Shown here piece after piece: positions 33,187 to 44,944 of a stretch of DNA of 64,000 nucleotides. Position 1 is the stretch's first letter, and each line of letters begins with the position of its first letter. Made by a program: the position numbers and the translations under genes. Below the pieces are notes generated by a model that saw only the letters and a program-made list of their open reading frames with translations, ran no database searches and was not told the DNA's origin. The DNA comes from Pyrenula massariospora (lineage: Eukaryota > Ascomycota > Eurotiomycetes > Pyrenulales > Pyrenulaceae): contig JAGFMI010000003.1 in NCBI GenBank assembly GCA_021030905.1, positions 2,294,001 to 2,358,000 of the forward strand, given 5' to 3'.

Positions 33187-34012
33187 TTAGTCTGTGCCCT
33201 TGCGGTCACGCTGCTCCTCTGCATCTTTCCTTGCTTTTGCAAACAGGCTCTTGAATCTCTGTGCTCTTACCCATTCAACAGAGCCCTCGCAATATGTCGA
33301 AAGACCATAGACTTCCTCTATTTCCACGTCAAACTTCCCAAGTCCTACTGTCACCAGCGGCCAGTAATCTTGGTCGAGCTTTCCAGGCAGTGCGGAGTAA
33401 ATCTCTGTAGAAGGGCGGTCATAGTATACCCGCAGGGATTTGACGTTGCTTGCGGCTCGAGACGGATCGAGCATCTCAGAGAATCTGAGAATACTCAGCT
33501 TCCTTTGATTTTCGTCGGTAACGCTCTGATTGCCACCATTAGCCCTGATGAATATGATCAACACTGAGCAATTGAGGGGAGTTTACCTTCAGCGATGTTC
33601 TAATTACTAAATTCAGACCAGACCGTACGCTCTCGGGTTCCAGATAAAGTTTCTCCCCTCGGTGTGGCTGATATGGGCAAAAGGACGGAGAGTAGAATTT
33701 GCAATTCTGAGAGTCGAAGCAGACCAGGTGTGGGATCTTCTGGACGAGGTGTTTGGTCTCGACATGAACCAAGTGTGATGTTCTGGTGATCGAGGTACAT
33801 CCTTTGAATGCGTAACTGATTTTGCGATGGGCGGAATAAGTTGGAACGCGGCATCGTGGACAAGGATAATGACCGTATGAGTGGTCCTGTATTCTCCTTA
33901 TGATATGTTTCATACAGTCCGGCCGGAGGACGAGCTCGTAGATCAATTCTCGGATCTCTAGCGGTAGGTCGAGAAAGCGAAAAGGCTTGATATCTTGGTC
34001 TCTGTTCGACAT
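33187..34012 (-). CDS. LP-EIR (F-box-like) family protein, array copy 1
   Basis: Exons 34012-33587 and 33525-33187 give 254 residues. The start MSNRDQ leads at once into KPFRFLDLPLEIRELIYELV, the family head motif. Then come the CTSITRT block, a SFCPY segment, VRSGLNLVIRT just before the intron, and after it LGLGKFDVEIEEVYGL and a basic C-terminal helix (FAKARKDAEEQRD). The 61-nt intron is phase 0 and lies at the same place as in the three sister genes. The open frame extends upstream to a TTG at 34120, but the ATG at 34012 matches the starts of the paralogues. Function unknown; the head motif resembles an F-box/2EXR fold. Confidence 0.8.
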
Positions 34013-34505
34013 GGTGAGTATTTTCTGAGGACCAGCAGAAGGTGAGGCTTGGGTGCCAACCTGATGAAGGATGATACAGGATCCATTGCTAAGCTCGTCT
34101 TGGTCGCAAGTGGCATCCAAGGTCCCAACGAAAGAATCTCTAAAGTATTTCGAACCTTAGCTGAAAAGTGAAGTAAAGTGACACGTAGAGAAGTAAAGTT
34201 TGTTTAAGCGTCAGGTTGGCCTTATCGAATATTTGAATGGGAAGGAAATTGAGACAGAGAAGCACGGTGGGTCACACGTGAACGCAAATTAGGAAGGAAC
34301 GATTTCCTCCATCCGTAGAAAGCCGCCTTCTCCACATAGACTTGATTAGAATAGGAAACGGGCAGGCGGGTGCTTGAAGCTCGCCGACGGTAAACCATGC
34401 GTAGTGTAGTCCATGCAGAGACATTGTCCGCTCTGATCAGTGTTGAACTACCTACGTCTTTGGTTTAACTCAATCGTACCTGGATCATGGTCGCTACGAC
34501 GCTCA
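34013..34505. other. Spacer inside the tandem array
   Basis: About 490 bp between copies 1 and 2: promoter of copy 1 and 3' end of copy 2. No gene seen. Confidence 0.5.
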
Positions 34506-35362
34506 CTACCAATCCAACCTTCTAGTCACCTTGTCGTGCTCTTTTTCTGCCTCTTTTCGAGCTTGTGCAAAGAGCCGCTCATGTTGCTTCGTATCAAAGT
34601 TGTCCGTATAGCTCTGTAGCTCGTAAAATTGCTTTACGGTCAGAGAGATTTTCCCCAGGCCCAGCGTTACTAGCGGTCGGTAAAGCGAGAGCATTCTCTC
34701 ATCACGGTCGAGAACACAAACCGGCGATTTTTCTATCCACCAGCAGTGCGAGATAATTGTTACCGACTTGATGTTGTTTGTGACCTTAGAAGGATCGAGT
34801 ATCTGGGCCAGGCTTGAGAGCGCCAGGCTTCCGTTGGATCTCTTGTATATGCTAAGCTGTGTAGGTTTATGAGCACACAAGAGAATGTAAGGACCTTCTG
34901 ACAGGGGCTACTCACATTTCCATCAAAGCGGATAACCAGATTTGAAATGGATCGTACGCAGTCATCCGAAAGTAGGGTTTTTGTTCCATTATAATCATAG
35001 GGGCAAAAGGACGTGCGAAAGAACCGGTCTTGGTGACGGTGACCGTCCATGTGAATAACCTGCGGTATTTGCTGCATGATAGGTACGGTTTCTTGGAATA
35101 ACAATCGACATACTTGGGTGATCGACGTGCAACCTCTGAAGGGAAATGCTTCGTATGGCGAAATCCCACGGCACCCTCGAAGGCGATTACACGGGAGGTT
35201 CCCGCCTCGACGGCAATGTTCTCGAATCTCAAGTAGAGTGTGATTCATGCAGTTGGGCTGCAAGATAAGCGTGTAGATATTTATGCGGATCTCTGGAGGA
35301 AGGTCAAGGAAACGGAATGACTGTGGTAGGTCCATGTTGTGTAACTTAGAGGATGTCTCCAT
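34506..35362 (-). CDS. LP-EIR (F-box-like) family protein, array copy 2
   Basis: Exons 35362-34916 and 34856-34506 give 265 residues, joined by a 59-nt GTGAGT/CAG intron in phase 0. Head motif FRFLDLPPEIRINIYTLIL, then a Cys-rich insert (NLPCNRLRGCRG), GCTSITQVCRLLFQE, TSFCPYDY, VRSISNLVIRF before the intron, and LVTLGLGKISLTVKQFYEL plus FAQARKEAEKEHDK after it. All blocks of copies 1, 3 and 4 are kept in the same order, so it is a tandem paralogue under some constraint. A second possible start is the internal Met before DLPQSF; the outer ATG is used here. Confidence 0.8.
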
Positions 35363-35876
35363 TACTCCCTTGATATGAACTAGAATTTAAGATTGCAGAA
35401 GAACTTGTAGCAATGGCAGGTCCTTAGGTGGTTAGGGTGTAGTTTTCGATTTGAAGTATGGTAATGTTTGCAGAAGCAAAATTTTCAGAACTCCGAAATA
35501 AAAATGTGCGGTCCGATATCCACAGGACCGGGAACCAGGAACTTATCGCTCTGGTTCGCCCTTGTTCACAGAAGCCGTCCTCATGAAATTGAAAGGAAAT
35601 TTATGTTAGTAGCATCTAGTTCCTCAGACACAGTCAGCGACTGTTGGGCTTGTTTTGGAGGTTGGAATATTTTCTAGACCCACTTCAAGTCTTGTTGTTG
35701 ATTTCGCCCTCCAAAACACGCCTGTATGGAGATTGGCAAGCGCATAAGCCTTTCACCTGTTTCAGTTTCCGTTAGAGATGCTCCCACTAAAGGGAGATTA
35801 TCCATCACTGCTCCATTCGCCACAGTTTTGACAGCTCATCGTTATTTCTTGCTCGTAGGCATTTTTTCTTTTCCCA
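35363..35876. other. Spacer inside the tandem array
   Basis: About 510 bp between copies 2 and 3. Only short frames; no sign of another family member. Confidence 0.5.
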
Positions 35877-36700
35877 CTACTCTCGTTGCGCTCTTGCTTC
35901 GTGCTCCACCTCTGCAGCTTTCCTCGCTTTAGCAAAGCATTCGTTAACTCTCCGGCACAGCTTTGCTCTCCAAGAGTCTAGAAGGTCGGGACAATGCTCC
36001 TCGAACGAAACCGCCAGCTTCCCTAGCCCGAGGTTTATGAACGCCTCATAAGGTCGTGTAAAGACCTCCACTGACGCGCTTTCTTCCACAGACCCACCCT
36101 GCCACCAAATGGACCTGAATCTCGCGTCCAGAAATATTGTTAGAGCTTTTATTCGATCTGTCGGAGAAGGTCGAAGTATTTGAGCAAGCCGTTCCGTCTC
36201 TTGAAATGGTAGAAGGCGGGTTTTGGTCCTCTGTTAAGTTTGTCAGTAATGCGATATTAATCCGAGACATAACGTCGTACAAACAGATGAGCGACGATCA
36301 CTACGTTCGAAGTAGATCGCACGCTGTCTATACTGACACCTTGTCCATCCTTCCTAAGGCATCCATAGGGGCAGTGATTCGTACGCCACAGTCCCCCCAT
36401 TATCCTGTGGGCGAGATTCAGATGGATGACCCGTGGGATCTGGCGAATGATGGGCGCGGCCTCGATGGACGCGGTCCGACATGTTCTAATAATGGAAGTG
36501 CATTTGAGGAAGGGCGGTTGTGGTAAATCATTCTCGCGATGAGCGCGATTGCACCTTGCCGCGTAGGTCGGTGATGCATGATTCCGCAGTTCTCGCATGA
36601 TGTGACCCTTACAATCCGGTTGAAGAATCAAGTTGTAGATCATGAGGCGGATCTCGACTGGAAGGCCGAAGAAGCGGAAAGGCCGCAGTGAGACATCCAT
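35877..36700 (-). CDS. LP-EIR (F-box-like) family protein, array copy 3
   Basis: Exons 36700-36281 and 36230-35877 give 257 residues with a 50-nt GTACGA/CAG intron in phase 0 at the family position. Head motif PFRFFGLPVEIRLMIYNLIL, then KCTSIIRTCRTASIE, TNHCPYGC, VRSTSNVVIV before the intron. After it come RLAQILRPSP, the FINLGLGKLAVSFEEH block and FAKARKAAEVEHEAR. The frame upstream of 36700 is open only to a TTG. The sequence is more divergent than copies 1 and 2 but has no lesion. Confidence 0.8.
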
Positions 36701-37855
36701 TTGATGCTTGCTAGTTATCAATTGTATGCTGGCATCTTTTGTCTGCTGGATTCGGGAGGCTACTAATGCTCGATACCTGGATGAGCGGATACCTCAGAAT
36801 CGAACACCAGACTTAAGCCATGCTAGCTTTGTTATAATTGAGTCCTCATGAGCAAAAGCGCTTTGCCGACGATTAACATGATATAAGCTCCCCAACCGAT
36901 CGCTTCGGCTTGAAGAATTGTGCATCAAGACGGGCAGTTCGATCCTTACCCAACCGATCCTTCTCTTTGTGGCTTGAGCGTGCGTCAGAGCCTGGATGAT
37001 GCCGAGGGTAACAATGAGGCTGTAGACTCTACCGGTCTCGGGCAACTTGGCACGACCCCTCCTGAAATCTTCACGACGTTAAGAGAAGAAAATACTGCCT
37101 TGTCATGTCTCACCTTCAATGAGGCTCAAGCTCGGGAAGGCTGGTAAGCTTCTCTGAGACCCCTTTGATCTAGCGATTAGTATGTTCCGAATCCGGGGCT
37201 ATTTGTAGGCCGTCCCACACCCTGCTGGCCTAGTTGTCCAAGCAGCGGCTGGCTAATCTCGGGCCACTGAATCCTTCGCTTCCAGCCTTGCAGCTCAATG
37301 AAACCTAAACTTCGTTCCTTATCCCATAACAGCTCACGATGATTGCTTTCGCCAGTTGCTGCACCCACATCTCCATTCAATGTGAGTCAAAGCGCCACCG
37401 TGATGAGCTGACATGAAGATGGCGTTCAGCTCCGGAACCGTTTTTCCAAGCTCGATGCGGCTGGTCAGAATCTCACAATCATCGTTCCGGAAAGGGTGTG
37501 CAACTAATTACCAAGATGATGCTAGCTTGATACACTGGTGTCCACTTCTCAAGCCATCAAGGCGCCATCATCTTGCGAAGAGCTTGTCTATGGCTCCAAC
37601 CGGTGGTCTGGCGTCCAGCCTAAACGTGTTCGAGACCTTGGCAAGATCCTTTGACTGAAGCGTTGCACTATTTGGGTTGAAATGCTGCCAAAGGCAGCCT
37701 TCGATGCGATTTATTTCGTGCATTCCGCTCTTGCCAGGTCTGTTTAATAGATTCACGCTCTATGTGGGTGACGACAAGCCGGTGTTACTTTAGTATTCTT
37801 AATTCATTCTTGTCTTTGGGTCAGGCCGGTTCTCTGCACCAATTTTACCAAAGCG
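36701..37855. other. Gene-free stretch
   Basis: About 1.15 kb between array copy 3 and the DUF3176 gene, which are divergent. Short frames on both strands without domains. A GTTCGATCC box near 36939 looks like a tRNA B box but no tRNA fold fits around it. Confidence 0.45.
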
Positions 37856-40154
37856 ATGACGAATCACGAGGACCCGAAGCACGAAAACAGATATACACAC
37901 TTTCTGGACAACTCTTTCACGTCACCAGAGATTGACTCATTTCAGCTTGAAGATCAGCCGAAGTACAGCAGAGAACGCTCAGCGACAGTGAATGAAACAT
38001 TGCTACCCGAGTCGCGAAGCAGTTTTACCAATTCCGGTCTGTCGAAGAAGCATGATGATCCGGGACTATTTGTTCATGATAGACCCTTGGCTTATGAGTC
38101 GAGCGGACTCGTCCTGCAAGTTTGCAGAGCATGGTGGAAGGAGATTGGTTGTCTTGTTATTGTCATCGGGTCCCTCTTAGCTGTCGCGGTTACTCTCAGC
38201 ACCCACCAGGGCCAGCCACTACCGCACTGGCCATACGGTATCTCTGTCAACTCCATAATATCAGTATACGTGATCATACTAAAAGCCGCCATGCTTCTGG
38301 CCGTTACCGAAGGAATCTCGCAAATGAAGTTTGCCTGGTTTCAAAAGCCTCGCTCTCTCAAAGATCTCCACTATTTCGATCGAGGCAGCCGTGGTCCGTA
38401 TGGAGCCTTGCAGCTCATTTGGAATCTGCGACATCGAAACCTTGTTGCGACAATTGGAGCGCTCATAGTACTGTTTGCACTAATTGTCGACCCCATGGCC
38501 CAGCTTCTAGTCCGCTACCACAGCTGCACAGTTGAATCCTCGAGCAGCACAGCTCACATACCATTGAAAAATTCTTTTTCGGAAATCGGGCCTCATGCTG
38601 GCGCTGGCTACAACCAAGTCCCATATTCCCTACGTTCTTCAATTAATGCGGGGCTTTTCAATCCCGAGTCTGTTAAGATTCCGTTTGATTGCCAAACCGG
38701 AAATTGTACATTTAATGAGGTTTACTCTACACTCGGATATTGTCATACATGCCAGGATCTATCGAAAGAACTCACCACAACGTGCGTCAATACTACCTTC
38801 AACGCTACTGAAGTCTACGGTACACCTGAGGATCCTGACACCCCTGAGATAAAGCTCTTGCGATGTAATACTACTTTGCCAGACAGCCTAGGAGGAGTGC
38901 ATAATCTCGATTTTGCACAAACTACAGACTATCTGACAATGGTTGGGACTATGAGCAATTTTACACTAGGTATGCAGCCTTGCAGCTCTCATTTTGTCTA
39001 TGGCTGACTTGATCAGTTGCCTCAAATCTCACTGATGTATACGCCGGTCTCGTGGGAGTGAGTCTGTCCTAAACCCCCTTAGCATCACTTGCTGCGCCTC
39101 TCCTGCAAGTCTCTAACCGTGTTTCTAGAACTGCTCGACTGCAGCTGATAATGCAACTGCCTCCTGGTCATGTAATAACCATGGGAGCGCGGTGTGCTCA
39201 CTCGATCCCTGCGTGAAATCATACAAGGCCCGGGTCAACAACAACCAACTGGTCGAAGACTTCCTAGGTTCCTCCAAAGTTTTTGGCTATGACAACTTCA
39301 TGCAGGGAGAATCTAGCATTGACACGCGGTGCATAGACAACCAGACCAAGCAAGAATTAAAAGATATTGGATATGTATTCAACGGAACGGACTTTATTCC
39401 CTTCTACGGCGCCGGAATGTATGGGAACAATACATCAAATGCAACTAACGACCAGCGCATGCAGGATGATCCTAATTACGATCCTTCTACCTTTCAGGCA
39501 TATCCGAACGTTACAATACCTCCAAAATGTCTCTTCCAGTTCTCTTCAGCAAGCATGATGTCCATGCAAATGTATTTAGCAAAATTCTTCAACGGCTCAG
39601 TCTACACGCAGCCCGGTGACAATTACTGGGTAAGTCCCTATATCTTGATGGGTGGAGAATCGTGAGCTGATTGTCTTTAGTATATTGTGGAATCAACAGG
39701 CATCCAGCTTGAAAAGTTCTACAATACTGGAAATATGTCTTTTGAATATGTCGATGGCCTTTTCAACAATGTCGCAGACTCGATGACTTCTTACATTCGG
39801 CAGAGTACAAAAGCTGGTGCCGGTGCTCACATGTCCTACGATGACAAAGACATGCCTGCCACTGGGAAAATGTTTCAGCAAGATACCTGCATCGAAGTCC
39901 GTTGGCGATTCATGGCTTTACCGATTATCTTGGTGGCTTTGACGATTATCTTCCTCGTTGCTATGATTATCGAGACGGTGAGCAGAAACAATCGGCCCTG
40001 GAAGTCAAGTAGCCTCGCCTTGCTTTTCAGCGGCCTCGAATCGGATCGAAAAGAGAGGGAGGCGGACAGCTTGGAGCAAATTGAACAGGAGGCTCGGGGA
40101 ATGAAAGTTCGCTTGAGAAGGACCGGAAAAGGATGGAAGTTTGTCGAGAACTGA
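37856..40154 (+). CDS. DUF3176 family membrane protein
   Basis: Four exons, 37856-38969, 39017-39057, 39129-39629 and 39681-40154, give 709 residues. An about 90-residue cytosolic tail is followed by a membrane helix (EIGCLVIVIGSLLAVAVTL). Next is the family signature PLPHWPYGISVNSIISVYVI, a second helix with VTEGISQMKFAWFQ, DRGSRGPYGAL, and a third helix before PMAQLLVRY. A long extracellular part rich in N-x-S/T sites and Cys follows, then a last helix (IILVALTIIFLVAMII) and a basic cytosolic end. This matches the DUF3176 proteins common in Pezizomycotina, whose role is unknown; topology suggests a cell-surface sensor or scaffold. The 41-nt second exon is supported by phase on both sides. 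Confidence 0.88.
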
Positions 40155-40740
40155 ACGAAGCAAACGATGCCTTCCCGGTCACCGTGCTGAGAACCACTAC
40201 ATTCGGAGAGATCCGGCTCTGACGACGTCGGAAGCTTTGGAGCTATGTCGTTCGCACCGATGCTTGGTTGTTCTACCACCACATGCTATGGACTCGCTGT
40301 GAACAGAGCGGCTGACTCCACCTCTCGGTGAAGACGTGTTCTCGTCCTGTTGGTTATCCGATCGATTATCGCGGGATGAAATGTCTGTCTAACAGCTCGC
40401 GCAGAGTTTATCGTCTCCCCTCTTTCGAGGCTTGGATCCTTCCGCCCTTCCCCTCATCTTCTCTCCGCATTCAGCTGGCTCTTGGCACGTCTCTGCCGTC
40501 AACGTGCGGGGATAGGAGACCGGACCTACTCGTCTCCAAAACACGCACGACACGCCATATTCCGTGCTCCGGTTGTGATTAAACGCGAATGCAGTCTGTC
40601 AGCTGGCTTCGTGTTTCACAACTCGGGAGGCAGGGATCTTGGATCGATCCCTGGAAAAATGAGTACCATCCCGTCGCTCTTTGAATTTACCAGAGCTCAG
40701 CCTTGGTGGGCGGCTTCCTGAACCTTCTTCAAGTTTTGTC
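40155..40740. other. Intergenic
   Basis: About 590 bp, same-strand spacer before the metallo-hydrolase. Open + frames here have no domain and the one at 40681 is merely the non-ATG extension of the next gene. Confidence 0.5.
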
Positions 40741-41825
40741 ATGAATTCATTCAGCCTCAATGATCAGGCTTTGGAATTTCCTCCTTCAAAAGCGCCTGCT
40801 GTTACGGTACGGGTCCTTCGAGCAGGGAGATTCACTCTACCGGAACGCTATTTTGTCCATCCCGCCGATGTCTCCGCTGGAAGGACGGTGCCCTCATTCG
40901 CATTTCTGATAGAGCATCAAACCCTGAAATCACAAAAGAAGACAAGAATATTGTTTGATCTTGGCCTCCGAAGAGATATTCAGAGATATGCTGAGCCGAT
41001 CCGCAAACACATTGAGACCAGGAAGCCCCTATCCACAGATCCAGACGTCGTCAAAAGTCTCGCAAAGGGCGGATTGACGCCAGACGATATCGATATCGTG
41101 ATCTTGTCGCATGTTAGTAACGACCAGATTCTAAAGGTATACGAGGCTTAATATCAATTAGGTTCATTGGGATCACATAGGCGATCCCGGCGAGTTCTTA
41201 TGCAGTACTTTCATCGTCGGCAACGGTTGGTTGATAAAAAACTGTGACACGGCTTGATGACCATCTCTGACTCTTGCCTTCAGGCTCCCTCAACCTTCTC
41301 AAGAATACCCACCCGCTTCCAGGCAGTCACTCATTCTTCGAGCCTAACCTACTCCCCTCAGACCGAACTCTCGAGCTCCCTGACCACAGCTTGTCCCGGC
41401 GAAATCACGTCCCAACACCATCGAACATGATCTCTTCCTCTAACCAGCTCAGTCTCTCATACACCCCCTATCCAACTCACCTCCTCCAAACCGTCGACCT
41501 CTTCTCCGATGATACCATCCATATCGTCCCCGCCCCAGGCCACGTACCAGGCCACATCAACCTCTTTGTCCGCACACCTTCCGGCTCGATCTATCTGGCG
41601 GGCGATGCCTGCCACGACCGCCGCATTCTCCGCCGGGAACGAGAAATCGGGACTTGGGAAGACAAAGAGGGGAACAGGTGCTGCATTCATGCAGATCGTG
41701 CTGCGGCGGAAGAGACACTTCAGAGGATCAGGGATCTGGAGTCGGAAGGAGTGGAGGTTATATTTGCGCATGACCTGGAATGGGAGGAGAAGCAGGAAGG
41801 GAAGAAGAGGTTTTTCGGAGAATGA
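40741..41825 (+). CDS. Metallo-beta-lactamase-fold hydrolase, lactonase-like
   Basis: Exons 40741-41112, 41162-41225 and 41284-41825 give 325 residues. The zinc motif H124-x-H126-x-D128-H129 (SHVHWDHIGDP) is assembled only by splicing, since intron 1 falls between the two His codons. The third ligand is in APGHVPGHINLFV and the bridging Asp in IYLAGDACHD, so both zinc sites appear complete. The layout matches fungal relatives of N-acyl-homoserine lactonases (AhlD/AiiA-type), which open lactone rings; many fungal members act on other lactones or esters. No signal peptide is visible, so it is probably cytosolic. It lies downstream of the DUF3176 gene on the same strand but is separately promoted. 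Confidence 0.88.
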
Positions 41826-42454
41826 CACCGAGAGACAGAAGCGAAATTTACCTTTTTCAATTGAAATTTTCAGGATCCAGACTCTGAAGTGTCTCCTAGA
41901 CTTCCTATCACCGTATCTCACCTCGATTTTTTGTATTCACCTTCACTGCTAGTGCACTACCCTTCATTTCCCTCGTGGTCTCCGAAGCTAGCTCGGATTT
42001 TGAGTCTTCAACGAGCACAAATAACCCCAAGCCTCATTTCCCAGGCCCCTATACAATCACGCTTCAATCTAAATCATCAAACTCACTCGAGGAGGCCGGC
42101 TATTAGACATCGTGGCGCGATCCGATAGTCAGTACTCGCGGCCCGCCAAGCGGAATAATCTGGCGTAGGCACGACTTGTGATATCTTTCTACAGCCTTCA
42201 CCCTAGATCCCTCTCGACCCCTCCACACCACTCGCTTCCACAAACATCCCCGCCCCTTTCCCCCACCGACTCGAACACTCCACCCCCACGTACCTCAGAA
42301 CGCACCCAAGCACCCAAACCGCGTCTTTCTCCCCTAACATCCACCCTCCCGAACCCCGCGGATACCAGCGACCCGTACGGCTGAAGTAGCCTCTCCTCCC
42401 CCATCCTCGATCCCCGATCCCCCATTCACCTACCTCTCACGATCCCTCACGCCG
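41826..42454. other. Low-complexity, C-rich stretch
   Basis: About 630 bp, increasingly C-rich on the plus strand near 42200-42430, giving open but Pro/Thr-rich chance frames. No gene seen. Confidence 0.45.
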
Positions 42455-42539
42455 TCACAATGGATACATACATACACCGTCAGCGCTCTGGTCGTGACCC
42501 CGACAAGCCAAGCCAGGTAGGGCAATGCTACTGGTCTCT

Positions 42540-42571
<32 letters not shown>

Positions 42572-43150
42572 GTCGTCGTCGTAGCGTACATCCTCCTCCT
42601 GCTGTGTGGGTTTGGATGGGTTAGGTGGGTGTGAGTCGATCACATAGGCGGGGGAGAACAGGTTTGAGAATATGCATATATGTGTGAGACGATGTTCACG
42701 ACAAGATTGTGCATGACAGAGACTGTCTGAGAGGGGAGGGGAGGGGACGGGCTTTTGTGGGGTTTGGGTGTGGGTGTTGGGGAAGGAGAGGGAGGGTTGG
42801 AGAGGGATGGGTTGGTTGAGAGGTTGAGGGAGACGGAGGAGAAGGGTTGCAGGATATGATGGAGGACAAAGGGGAGGAATGGGGGGCTTTGTGCATGGAC
42901 TTGGAGCGGTGGAGGATGGACGGGCAGCGTTGGAACGAAGGCGCGCTTGGGTGCTTGGTGGGTGAAGGATGCGCCCTTCTTCCAGGGAGTTGAGGCAATT
43001 AGTTAGTTGCAGACGTGTTGACTGTCTGTGGGACGGTGGGGGGGCCTGGGCTAGGCGTGGTAGGCGGTGTGGTTGGGGCATGTGCTCGTAGACCATGATG
43101 CGGATCTCTGCGGGCAGGTCGAGGAAATGAAATGGCTTCGAGTTGTCCAT
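42455..43150 (-). pseudogene. Decayed copy of the LP-EIR family
   Basis: From an ATG at 43150 the frame encodes MDNSKPFHFLDLPAEIRIMV-YEHM, a near match to the head of array copy 4. Then family similarity stops and a 231-codon frame of Pro/Ser-rich then Asp-rich sequence continues. In another frame around 42995-42860 the sequence reads GASFTHQAPKRAFVPTLPVH, which lines up with the CTSI block of the intact copies, so at least one frame break seems to separate the head from the rest. The expected SFCPY, VRS and LGLGK blocks were not found. The poly-Asp stretch comes from a CGT/GTC triplet run. It is best read as a dead paralogue whose long open frame is fortuitous. Confidence 0.6.
42541..42582. 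repeat. (CGT)n triplet run
   Basis: Fourteen CGT units with one interruption, inside the decayed copy, read as poly-Asp on the minus strand. A likely variable-length microsatellite. Confidence 0.85.
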
Positions 43151-43441
43151 GATCTATTTGTTGACGAGGAATTGATTCTGACGGTTGAGATTTGTAGGAG
43201 GGTTAATGATGTGCGGGTGGAACATTTGCTATGTGAGACGAGAGAAGTTATACCGAGTTCACGTGGACTCTGTATCTGGTTTGGTGTGTTTGGTGGAACA
43301 ATGAGGATAAAGTAATGAAGTCTCTTAGGGATGAAGAACAGCTTGGGAGCTATTTGCCTTCACCGCCTCAACTTAGGTACGATTCCGAGTGAACGTTCGC
43401 TCTTCCACATCGAAGGTGATCGCTCCTTGAGAACTTACTCC

Positions 43442-44271
43442 TCAGACCATCTCCGCCGCCGCATGCTCCTCCTCCAGCGCCTTTCTCTTCTCCGCAAAGA
43501 CCCGGTTAGCCCAGCATGTGAACCCCTTCCAATCTGCTTTCTCCTTCTGAGTGCAAATTCGATGGAATTTAATTTGCTGCTCAAGCGACACCTTTACCTT
43601 CCCAAGATCGAAACTCAGAATCGACATGAACGGCTCGAGAAAGGCTTGTTCTTTACAATCTAGTGGTTCACTGGCTGTATAAAACGGATCGAAACTTTCA
43701 ACGTACACTGTAAGAGATGTGAGTCTAGTACCAATCATGCTCAACAGCTCGAGCGCGCTGACGATTCTCGTCGTCATGCTCTGCCATGAGGCATTTGGCC
43801 ATTTCTGCAAGCTTTTGAGTCAGCGTTGAATCAAGAGCATGCTAAATTGGGGGAAATCGGAGGGGATACACAGACCTTGACAACTAAAACTAGATTTTTT
43901 ATCGATCGCACATGGCATTGTGACAGACGGAAGGTTTTTTCATCATCCAACGGGCATCCGAAGGCACAGGGAGAACCGCGAATGAACCCATCTCTGTAAA
44001 AGGTGACTCGGGGAACCTGTCTCAGTACGGGCAGGATATCCACAGAGACAAACTTGGATGTCCGAACAATCGCAGTGCAGTCTTTGAAGGACGGATATCC
44101 CTTACTATGTGCGTGCTCGTTCCAGCGTCGGCATGAGAGGCTTTCAGTGTGATAACGCAGTTTGTTCATGATGTGCCACATGCAGTCCGGTTCGAGGATG
44201 TGCTCGTAGATGAGAATGCGGATCTTAGCAGGCAAGTCGAGGAAGCGGAATGGCTGGATCGAGCTCTCCAT
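43442..44271 (-). CDS. LP-EIR (F-box-like) family protein, array copy 4
   Basis: Exons 44271-43876 and 43804-43442 give 252 residues. Head motif PFRFLDLPAKIRILIYEHIL (Lys replaces the usual Glu in LPxEIR), then DCTAIVRTSKFVSVD, SPCAFGCP, VRSIKNLVLVV before the intron. After it come ILSFDLGKVKVSLEQQIKF and FAEKRKALEEEHAAA. The 71-nt intron is again phase 0 at the family position; its donor GTCTGT is weak, but no other donor keeps the frame. It lies 7 kb from the first three copies, separated by two plus-strand genes, so the array was either interrupted by rearrangement or copied across them. Confidence 0.75.
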
Positions 44272-44944
44272 GTTTGCTGGTCCGTCGCAGTCGCAAAGTA
44301 ATCTTGAGCTTGGCACAAGGAATCGTAGAACGTGTAGGAAATATATATTGATGGAGCAAAAGAGAAAAGGCTGCTTGGTTCTGGGAAGTGAGCCAACACA
44401 CACTTTATATTTCTCAGAATGCGAGCTAGCCTTGACCACCAACAGTGAGATAGATGTGACTCTCGCGTGGTGATGCTCTGGCGGTGACAATGAGCAGAAA
44501 CCATTAAGGTGAAATACAGTGAGGTGGAATTTGAAAAGGTAGCTTGGCGTCTGCACCTTGACAACATCATGTAAGAGCAGTGACTTCGGCTTCTGTCTCT
44601 AAGGATCCGTGTAGCAGCCAAACGTTGCCCGAAAGTTGATTTAATAGACCGGGCAATTCTAGGTTTTCACTCGTTCCAGCCTCGATTTCCACTGCTGCTC
44701 GTTACCAAGATTATTACTCGTATTCCTCGATTCTGCCTCCAGCTGGCTGTATTTAATCTCTTCGGCTCAAAGTCCAGATATAAAAGTCGTGCTGCCTTCG
44801 TTTGCTCGTCTTCATACAACGGGAAGGGCCCAAAAAGAAATCTGATTGAGAGGAGAAAAGTAAGGGTATCTTGAGTCGCTCAAATTGCTCCAAGCCTGCA
44901 AATGTAACAAAGCCAATTTTTGTAAAACTTCCAGCAGTATCTTC
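44272..44944. other. Intergenic
   Basis: About 670 bp holding the promoter of array copy 4 and the 3' end of the next minus-strand gene. A minus frame extends upstream of copy 4 to 44556 but begins with a non-ATG codon and is ignored. Confidence 0.45.

Noticed and set aside
36930-36960. tRNA B-box-like GTTCGATCC
   Set aside because: No A box at the right distance and no cloverleaf pairing around it.
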